A stretch of DNA of 8,585 nucleotides from an uncultured Lachnospiraceae bacterium (lineage in GTDB: Bacteria > Bacillota > Clostridia > Lachnospirales > Lachnospiraceae). The DNA is taken from positions 1 to 8,585 of the forward strand of contig URQQ01000115.1 of the NCBI GenBank assembly GCA_900549995.1, in the 5' to 3' direction. This document shows, in pieces, positions 1 to 5,038 of this stretch (the stretch's first letter is position 1; every line of letters starts with the position of its first letter). The position numbers and the translations under genes are program-made. A model generated the notes under the pieces. That model ran no database searches and was not told the DNA's origin. It was given only the letters and a program-made list of their open reading frames with translations.

Positions 1-2559
1 TCCCTTCATCGCTGCCTCTACATCCTCAATTGCGTTGTAGATGACACGGTACAGACGAAGATCTACACCTTCCCGCTCTGCTGTTTCTTTTGCTGTAGCA
101 TCCGGTCTTACATTAAATCCAATGATGATCGCATTGGATGCAGATGCAAGTGTGACATCAGATTCATTGATGGCACCAACACCACCGTGGATAATCTTTA
201 CAACAACCTCTTCATTTGAAAGTTTTAACAGGCTCTGTTTGATTGCTTCCACTGAACCTTGTACGTCTGCTTTTACGACGATGCCAAGTTCTTTCACGTT
301 ACCGGCTTTGATCTGCACAAACAGATCATCCAGTGACATTTTTGCTTTTGTATCATCCAGAAGTTTCACCTTGTTCTGAGAGATAAATGTCTCTGCAAAA
401 CTTCTTGCGTCTTTGTCATTTTTACATCCGACGAAAATTTCACCGGCATTCGGTACATCATTCAGTCCGAGAATCTCTACCGGCATTGACGGACCGGCTT
501 CTTTTACACGGCGTCCCTTGTCATCCATCATCGCACGTACTTTACCGTACGCAGACCCTGCTGCAATAGAATCTCCCACGCGGAGAGTTCCTTTCTGCAC
601 AAGAATTGTCGCAACGGATCCTTTTCCTTTGTCAAGCTCTGCCTCGATCACAAGACCTCTTGCACGGCGGACAGGATTTGCCTTTAACTCAAGCATCTCA
701 GCTGTCAGAAGAACCATCTCAAGAAGTTCCTCGATACCTTCATGGGTATGTGCAGATACTGGAACAAAGATGGTGCTTCCGCCCCAGTCTTCAGGAATCA
801 GTTCATATTCTGTGAGTTCCTGTTTTACACGTTCGATGTTGGCACTTGGCTTATCAATTTTATTAATCGCAACAATGATTTCAATTCCGGCAGCTTTCGC
901 ATGGTTGATCGCTTCAATTGTCTGAGGCATCACACCGTCATCTGCTGCTACTACAAGGATTGCAATATCTGTAGAGCTGGCGCCTCGCATACGCATAGCA
1001 GTAAACGCCTCATGTCCCGGTGTATCAAGGAATGTGATTTTTTCATCTTTTACATTGATGACAGACGCACCGATGTGCTGTGTGATTCCGCCTGCTTCTC
1101 TGTCAGTTACATTCGTATTACGGATCGCATCAAGAAGTGAAGTTTTCCCATGGTCAACGTGTCCCATGACACATACAACCGGCGGACGTTTCTTCATCTT
1201 GCTTTCATCCTCTTCGTCTTCTTTCAGAAGTTCTTCAATGACATCAATCTGTATTTCTTTTTCAACCAGACAGTCAAATTCCATCGCGATTTCTTCGGCG
1301 GTATCGTAATCTACTTCCTGGTTCACTGTAACAATTTTGCCCTGAAGGAACAGTTTTTTCACAATCACGGAAGGCTGCAGCTTCATCTTGTCAGCCAGTT
1401 CCTGGATTGTAAGAACTTCAGGAATCGTGATCATCTTGATCTTCTCTTCTGGTTTTTCTTCCTGTTTCGGCTGTGGTTTTACCGGTACCGGTTTTACCTT
1501 TTTACTGTTTTTACCTGCCATGCGGTCTACGCGGTCCACATCTTTATGCTCTTTTTTCTTATAAGAGTCTTTCTGTTTCTGGCGCTGAGCCTTCTGATTC
1601 TCAGTAAGTACCGGTGATGGAATCGACGGTCCCTGACCATTTCTTCCGTCCTGCCTTCTGTTGTCTCTGTTATCTCTGTTATCATTTCTTCTCTGGCCCT
1701 GGAAGCCATTGCCGCCGCTTCTTTGCCCCTGGTCACTGTTGTTTCTCGGGCCATTGTTATTATATCTCTGACCCTGTCCCTGCGGACGCTGGCCCGACGC
1801 ATTGCCGCTTCTGTTTCCCTGGCCGCTGTTATTGCCGTTATATCCATTGTTGTATCTCTGTCCCTGACCTGCTCCCTGGTTCGGACGCTGGCCCCCATTA
1901 TTGTTATATGGACGCTGCTGGCCTCTGTCACCGCCAGTAGCCTGTGCATTCGATCTCGGCGCCGGCCTTGTTCCTGTTCCATTGCTCTGAGCCTGCATCT
2001 GATTCGGTCTCTGCGCTGAACCTTCCGGACGTCGGTTTGGCTGTCCGTTCCCTGTATTTCTTCCCTGGTAATTATCACTTCTCTGGCCCTGATAATTATT
2101 ATTTCTCTGACCCTGGTAATTACCTGACGGGCGCTGGTTTCTGTCACCCTGAGGTCTTGCCTGTGAGGAACCATTAGTATTCCTTGTTCCCTGACCCTGG
2201 CCCTGTCTGTTCGTAGGTCTGTTTCCCTGTCTCGCACCATTCTGGGAATTCTGCGGGCGGAACACCTGCACGATTTTTTTCTTTTTCGGTGCCTCTGCCT
2301 GATCGCCGGTCATAGCCTCCGTATGATTTGTTTTTTCTTCTTTTTCTTCTCTCACGTCTTTATCTTCTCTCACTGTTTTCCCTTCCACCATCTGGTTTTT
2401 CTTCTCTGAATACTTTGTTTTTACTGTTTCTATCTGTTCATCGGATAAAGAACTCATGTGGCTTTTCACCTCGATATTCTTCGCTTTTAAAAAGTCCAGA
2501 AGTTCTTTGTTCGTAGTATTGATTTCTTTTGCCAGTTCATGCACACGCATTTTTGCCAT
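1..2559 (-). CDS. infB: Translation initiation factor IF-2 (partial, C-terminus outside window)
   Basis: IF-2 is the GTPase that places initiator fMet-tRNA on the 30S subunit and promotes 50S joining in the cytoplasm. The frame is open for all 853 codons visible and runs off the left edge. The first IF2_N domain is about residues 1-52 (start MAKMRVHELAKEI). A charged stretch follows, then a Gln/Asn/Gly/Arg-rich insert (about 101-312), and a second IF2_N domain near 374-440. The GTPase domain shows G1 GHVDHGKT (466-473), G2 Thr493 in GGIT, G3 DTPGH (512-516), G4 NKID (566-569) and G5 SAH (602-604). Domain 3 is seen at about 744-800 (DDLFVQIKAGNVKELG). The window ends in the linker helix (VEAAMKG), so the fMet-tRNA-binding domain, roughly 115 residues, is missing here. 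The ATG has an AGGAGG site 8 nt upstream, fused to the ylxQ stop. It is the last visible gene of the rimP-nusA operon; rbfA commonly follows. Confidence 0.97.
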   Translation of the reverse strand, partial: MAKMRVHELAKEINTTNKELLDFLKAKNIEVKSHMSSLSDEQIETVKTKYSEKKNQMVEGKTVREDKDVREEKEEKTNHTEAMTGDQAEAPKKKKIVQVFRPQNSQNGARQGNRPTNRQGQGQGTRNTNGSSQARPQGDRNQRPSGNYQGQRNNNYQGQRSDNYQGRNTGNGQPNRRPEGSAQRPNQMQAQSNGTGTRPAPRSNAQATGGDRGQQRPYNNNGGQRPNQGAGQGQRYNNGYNGNNSGQGNRSGNASGQRPQGQGQRYNNNGPRNNSDQGQRSGGNGFQGQRRNDNRDNRDNRRQDGRNGQGPSIPSPVLTENQKAQRQKQKDSYKKKEHKDVDRVDRMAGKNSKKVKPVPVKPQPKQEEKPEEKIKMITIPEVLTIQELADKMKLQPSVIVKKLFLQGKIVTVNQEVDYDTAEEIAMEFDCLVEKEIQIDVIEELLKEDEEDESKMKKRPPVVCVMGHVDHGKTSLLDAIRNTNVTDREAGGITQHIGASVINVKDEKITFLDTPGHEAFTAMRMRGASSTDIAILVVAADDGVMPQTIEAINHAKAAGIEIIVAINKIDKPSANIERVKQELTEYELIPEDWGGSTIFVPVSAHTHEGIEELLEMVLLTAEMLELKANPVRRARGLVIEAELDKGKGSVATILVQKGTLRVGDSIAAGSAYGKVRAMMDDKGRRVKEAGPSMPVEILGLNDVPNAGEIFVGCKNDKDARSFAETFISQNKVKLLDDTKAKMSLDDLFVQIKAGNVKELGIVVKADVQGSVEAIKQSLLKLSNEEVVVKIIHGGVGAINESDVTLASASNAIIIGFNVRPDATAKETAEREGVDLRLYRVIYNAIEDVEAAMKG
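1624..2259 (-). repeat. Low-complexity coding repeat in infB (QGQR/NN/RD-rich insert)
   Basis: This part of infB encodes about 212 residues (101-312) made almost wholly of Gln, Asn, Gly and Arg with a little Pro and Ser. No Lys and a single Glu (E179) are present. Degenerate units of the type [Y/N]QGQR recur, for example at 148-152, 156-160, 262-265 and 277-280, with Tyr/Phe spaced through it (Y148, Y156, Y164, Y218, Y236, Y240, Y266, F286). At DNA level a CAGGGyCAGAGA-like unit recurs, and a short 9-bp tandem run encodes NRD-NRD-NRR (294-302). It is expected to be disordered. It separates the two IF2_N domains from each other, not from the GTPase core. Confidence 0.85.
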
Positions 2560-2567
2560 ACTTATTA

Positions 2568-2576
2568 CCTCCTTTA
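2568..2576 (-). promoter_or_regulatory. ylxQ stop fused to infB ribosome binding site
   Basis: On the minus strand the ylxQ stop TAA runs directly into AGGAGG (TAAAGGAGG), and the infB ATG follows 8 nt after the site. Terminating ribosomes on ylxQ would sit on the infB initiation region, so the arrangement fits translational coupling. The strong site also fixes the infB start at 2559. Confidence 0.85.
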
Positions 2577-2903
2577 TGCAATTGTGTCATCTTTCGTCTT
2601 CAGCTGCCTTATGATTCCTTTGGCGAACCCTTCATCCACTACTGCAAGAGAAGCCCGGAATTCTTTGCCCATTGCATGCCCCAAGGTATTTTTATCTCCA
2701 TAAAAAAAGACCGGCACTTGATAATAATCACACATATTCCTGAATTTTTTCTTCGTATTTTCGGACGCATCCGCTGCTACAATCACAAGCTTTGCCCTGC
2801 CGGATTTCACTTCTTTCTCCGTACAGAACTCTCCGCTTGCCGTCTTTCCCGCCTTTGTAGCCAGACTAATGAGTGACAATAATTTATCTGGTATCAAGTG
2901 CAT
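2574..2903 (-). CDS. ylxQ: YlxQ, L7Ae/L30e-family RNA-binding protein
   Basis: This 109-residue protein belongs to the L7Ae/L30e/S12e family, whose members bind kink-turn-like RNA; YlxQ homologues sit between nusA and infB in many Firmicutes. Visible family features are the N-terminal LATKAGKTASGE (15-25 region), the central strand and helix AKLVIVAADASENTKKKF (37-54), and a C-terminal LGHAMGKEFRASLAVVDEGFA segment. It is a single compact domain with no extra extension. The ATG at 2903 has an AAAAGGAG site 4 nt upstream and lies 20 nt inside the end of ylxR in another frame, so its translation is probably coupled to ylxR. The cellular RNA target is not known from this sequence. Family assignment is firm; exact role is inference. 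Confidence 0.9.
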   Translation of the reverse strand: MHLIPDKLLSLISLATKAGKTASGEFCTEKEVKSGRAKLVIVAADASENTKKKFRNMCDYYQVPVFFYGDKNTLGHAMGKEFRASLAVVDEGFAKGIIRQLKTKDDTIA

Positions 2904-3162
2904 CCATCTCCTTTTCCAGTGCCTTATACACTTCTTCTGGTATGGACTGCTTAAAAGATCTCTCCAGCCCTTTTCCTTTGATTGCCTTTAACAGACACTC
3001 TCTGGATCGGCATAAGTATGCTCCGCGCCCATTCTTACGGCCAGTCGTATCCAGCTGAAATTCATTCTCAGCTGTCCTGATCACGCGCATCATTTCTTTT
3101 TTGTTTTTCATTTCCTGGCATCCTACACATTTGCGCATAGGTACTTTTCTGGTATTACTCAA
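2884..3162 (-). CDS. rnpM: YlxR/RnpM family protein (RNase P modulator family)
   Basis: This 92-residue basic protein carries the DUF448/YlxR signature GRGAYLC (45-51) and the N-terminal pattern VPMRKCVGC. In Bacillus subtilis the homologue (RnpM) binds the RNase P RNA and modulates its activity; that role is carried over here by family. The start is TTG at 3162, only 4 nt past the nusA stop. The N-terminus then reads SNTRKVPMRKC, which lines up with the family's usual length, whereas the first ATG (Met9) would remove conserved residues. The site upstream is a weak AGGG within the last nusA codons, so coupling to nusA translation is likely. Four cysteines form C12-x2-C15 and C51-x4-C56, a possible metal or redox site. 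The 3' end overlaps ylxQ by 20 nt. Confidence 0.92.
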   Translation of the reverse strand: MSNTRKVPMRKCVGCQEMKNKKEMMRVIRTAENEFQLDTTGRKNGRGAYLCRSRECLLKAIKGKGLERSFKQSIPEEVYKALEKEMDALDTR

Positions 3163-3166
3163 ATAA

Positions 3167-4366
3167 TCACATCCCTAATTCATCTTCTGCGATTTCCGGA
3201 TCTTCTTCGGAAGCGTCTGTGTATTCCTCTTCCACTTCCTCTTCGTATCCATCATCGACATATTCCTCGACCATTTCATCCTGAAGCTCTTCCACATCCA
3301 TATTCATATAGTCTGCCGGAAGCTCTCCTGACTCAATCGCCTGTGTCTCACTCTTGATATCAATCTTATATCCTGTCAGTCTTGCGGCAAGCCTTGCATT
3401 CTGTCCTTCTTTACCAATGGCCAGTGAAAGCTGGTAATCTGGTACAATTACGCTTGCTGTCTTATCGTCCGGATCCGCCATGACAGAAATTACCTTCGCA
3501 GGGCTCAGTGCATTTTCAATTAAGATTGCCGGATTGTCACTCCAGTTGATAATATCAATTTTTTCACCGCGCAGCTCATTGACAATCGCATTGACTCTGG
3601 CGCCGTTCATTCCGACGCATGCTCCTACCGGATCTACATCAGGATCATTGGACCATACGGCGATTTTTGTTCTGGAGCCGGCTTCTCTGGCAATACTTTT
3701 AATCTCCACTGTTCCGTCTTTTACTTCCGTCACTTCCGATTCAAACAGACGCTTGATCAGTTCCGGATGTGTTCTGGATACGAGAATCTTAGGTCCTTTT
3801 GTCGTGTTTTTCACTTCCACAACATAAAGTTTAATTCGTTCCGTCGGTTTGAACACCTCTCCTTTTACCTGTTCATTCTCAGTCAGAAGTGCGTCAGCCT
3901 TCCCAAGGTTAATACTGATATTTTTGCCAACATAACGCTGCACAATACCGGTAACAATATCTTTTTCCTTTTCAAAGTACTGATCATAAACAACTTTACG
4001 CTCTTCTTCCCTGATCTTTTGAAGAATCAGGTTCTTTGCGTTCTGTGTCGCAATACGTCCGAATGCTTTCGACTCCACGGGAATCTGGACAATATCTCCA
4101 ATTTCATATTTGGAATCAATCATCTTGGCATTCGCCAGGCTGATTTCAATCACATCGTCCTCAACAGCCTCAACAACTGTCTTCTCCGCAAACACCTTAT
4201 AATCACATGTCTCACGGTTCATGACGATTTTAATATTGTCAGCTCTGCCAAAATGGTTTTTACAGGCATTAATAAGCGAATTCTCAATCGCATCCATCAT
4301 CGTTTCTTTGCTTATATCTTTCTCCTGTTCCAACAGGTTTAATGCCTCTAATAACTCTGTACTCAT
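3167..4366 (-). CDS. nusA: Transcription termination/antitermination factor NusA
   Basis: NusA binds RNA polymerase and nascent RNA, stimulates pausing and intrinsic termination, and takes part in antitermination. The 399-residue product has the N-terminal polymerase-binding domain (about 1-130), an S1 domain (about 136-200), KH1 with GMNG at 252-255, and KH2 with GKEG at 318-321. The signature AVWSNDPDVDPVGACVGMNG (about 236-255) is typical. The AR1/AR2 repeats of E. coli NusA are absent. Instead residues 357-399 form an acidic tail with 23 Asp/Glu in 43 positions and no Lys or Arg, making it somewhat longer than B. subtilis NusA. The ATG at 4366 follows AAGGAGG, which is joined to the rimP stop, with an 11-nt spacer. 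It is second in the rimP operon, downstream of a leader hairpin that may be its own attenuation target. Confidence 0.98.
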   Translation of the reverse strand: MSTELLEALNLLEQEKDISKETMMDAIENSLINACKNHFGRADNIKIVMNRETCDYKVFAEKTVVEAVEDDVIEISLANAKMIDSKYEIGDIVQIPVESKAFGRIATQNAKNLILQKIREEERKVVYDQYFEKEKDIVTGIVQRYVGKNISINLGKADALLTENEQVKGEVFKPTERIKLYVVEVKNTTKGPKILVSRTHPELIKRLFESEVTEVKDGTVEIKSIAREAGSRTKIAVWSNDPDVDPVGACVGMNGARVNAIVNELRGEKIDIINWSDNPAILIENALSPAKVISVMADPDDKTASVIVPDYQLSLAIGKEGQNARLAARLTGYKIDIKSETQAIESGELPADYMNMDVEELQDEMVEEYVDDGYEEEVEEEYTDASEEDPEIAEDELGM

Positions 4367-4377
4367 TTTTCTTATTT

Positions 4378-4386
4378 CCTCCTTTA
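4378..4386 (-). promoter_or_regulatory. rimP stop fused to nusA ribosome binding site
   Basis: The rimP stop TAA continues into AGGAGG (TAAAGGAGG on the minus strand), and the nusA ATG follows after an A-rich 11-nt spacer. It has the same layout as the ylxQ-infB junction and fits coupled translation of rimP and nusA. Confidence 0.8.
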
Positions 4387-4857
4387 GAAATCAAATGCCA
4401 GACGGATCAATGCAATATCCCCGCGGTCAAATGTTTTAGTTGTCTCATCTTCGTATTCTATAGTTACTGTATCTTTATCGTATTCTTTCAGAATTCCGGT
4501 AAATTCTTTCTGCCTGTCAATCGCACGGTAGGTTCGGATCTCAACTTCTTCACCAATGCTGCGTTTAAAATCCTTCTCTTTCTTCAGCGGCCTTCCAAGC
4601 CCGGGTGAGCTCACTTCAAGAATATATGCATCGTCAATATAGTCCTTCTCATCCAGCAGATCAGACAGCCGTCTGCTGACAGCCTCACAGTCATCGACCG
4701 CAATTCCGCCCGGCTTATCAATATATGCCCTCAGATACCAGGTACCACCTTCCTTTACGTATTCCACATCTACCAGTTCAAACCCCAATTCCGCTGTGAT
4801 CGGTTCTACCAGTTCTTCTGTTTTCTGTTCATAGACTTCTTTCTTTGACAATCCCAT
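4384..4857 (-). CDS. rimP: Ribosome maturation factor RimP
   Basis: RimP (formerly YlxS/YhbC) binds the 30S precursor and helps late assembly of the small subunit. The 157-residue product has the N-terminal alpha/beta domain (about 10-90, with FELVDVEYVKEGGTWYLRAYID at about 26-47), the diagnostic EVSSPGLGRPL (81-91), and a C-terminal SH3-like domain ending in LAFDF. It is the first gene of the operon and follows a 181-bp intergenic region with promoter and leader hairpin. The start is uncertain: the ATG at 4857 lies only 2 nt after the AAGGA site, while an in-frame TTG two codons later (4851) has an 8-nt spacer and would give a 155-residue protein beginning MSKKEVYEQK. Either start leaves the conserved domains intact. 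Confidence 0.96.
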   Translation of the reverse strand: MGLSKKEVYEQKTEELVEPITAELGFELVDVEYVKEGGTWYLRAYIDKPGGIAVDDCEAVSRRLSDLLDEKDYIDDAYILEVSSPGLGRPLKKEKDFKRSIGEEVEIRTYRAIDRQKEFTGILKEYDKDTVTIEYEDETTKTFDRGDIALIRLAFDF

Positions 4858-4865
4858 CTTCCTTT
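4858..4865 (-). promoter_or_regulatory. Ribosome binding site of rimP (start-deciding)
   Basis: AAAGGAAG lies immediately before the ATG at 4857, leaving only 2 nt after AAGGA, which is closer than usual. Spacing to the TTG at 4851 is 8 nt, which is normal. The site therefore argues for the TTG start. It is also complementary to the 3' arm and U-tract of the leader hairpin (4920-4928). Confidence 0.6.
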
Positions 4866-4919
4866 CTGTTGCTCACAATTGTTACAGATACTTTTGTTCC
4901 GCAGACTGTGCCCTGTGCG

Positions 4920-4951
4920 AAAAAGAAGAGTGAACTTTCGTCCACTCTTCT
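4920..4951 (-). terminator. Intrinsic terminator / attenuator hairpin in rimP-nusA leader
   Basis: On the minus strand a 12-bp stem (4951-4940 with 4935-4924, one G-U pair) closes on a GAAA tetraloop (4939-4936). It is followed by U residues to 4920 and then C, giving a 5-U run that is soon interrupted. It lies 88 nt after the topoisomerase A-subunit stop, so it can end that transcript. It also lies about 20 nt downstream of the predicted rimP promoter start, which places it in the rimP-nusA-infB leader. A short U-tract of this kind is the type of terminator that depends on NusA in B. subtilis. I see no clear antiterminator pairing upstream. Confidence 0.85.
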
Positions 4952-4976
4952 GTCAAAAACTTATCTAACTTTTGCT

Positions 4977-5005
4977 ATCATAACACACAACCCCCGAAAA
5001 ATCAA
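4977..5005 (-). promoter_or_regulatory. Sigma-A-type promoter for the rimP-nusA-infB operon
   Basis: On the minus strand the -35 TTGATT (5005-5000) is separated by exactly 17 bp from the -10 TATGAT (4982-4977). The spacer ends in TGT, giving an extended -10 TGn. Transcription would start at a purine near 4970, leaving a leader of about 113 nt before rimP that contains the hairpin at 4951-4920. The spacer includes a run of five G. This is the best promoter match in the intergenic region. Confidence 0.75.
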
Positions 5006-5018
5006 GGTTTTTCGAAAG
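4991..5018 (-). other. Weak inverted repeat overlapping the rimP promoter -35
   Basis: A 7-bp perfect inverted repeat (CGAAAAA at 5014-5008 with TTTTTCG at 5001-4995, loop 6 nt) can be extended in RNA by three G-U pairs and one C-G pair to 5018/4991. It begins about 20 nt after the topoisomerase A-subunit stop. No clean U-tract follows, so it is at best a poor terminator. As DNA it covers the -35 box and could be an operator. Function is unproven. Confidence 0.35.
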
Positions 5019-5038
5019 ATCGCTGAAAGATTCTGAAT

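Noticed and set aside
413..925. 170-codon open frame on the plus strand.
   Set aside because: Antisense to the infB GTPase and beta-barrel domains; Ser/Arg-rich shadow without domain character.
1527..2240. 237-codon open frame on the minus strand, Arg/Glu/Asp-rich, overlapping infB.
   Set aside because: It is the out-of-frame reading of the infB low-complexity repeat, where the repeated codons happen to avoid stops. No start site of its own was seen, and the infB frame is continuous through it.
1624..2259. Repetitive DNA considered as a CRISPR array or noncoding satellite.
   Set aside because: Units are short, degenerate and codon-phased inside an uninterrupted infB frame; there are no uniform repeats with unique spacers.
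2269..2340. GGAGG followed by ATG inside infB (around Met84) as an internal start.
   Set aside because: Only 2 nt separate the site from the ATG, too close for normal initiation.
3767..4342. 191-codon open frame on the plus strand.
   Set aside because: Entirely antisense to nusA, which has clear domains; the product is Phe/Asn/His-rich with no recognisable motif.
4880..4895. Palindrome ACAATTGT in the rimP leader considered as an operator.
   Set aside because: Only 8 bp and A/T-rich, so chance is likely; it lies well downstream of the promoter and no known operator is recognised.
4951..4956. Perfect -35-like TTGACA on the minus strand at the foot of the leader hairpin.
   Set aside because: No acceptable -10 hexamer 16-18 bp downstream; that place is occupied by the hairpin's 3' arm (TCACTC and neighbours).
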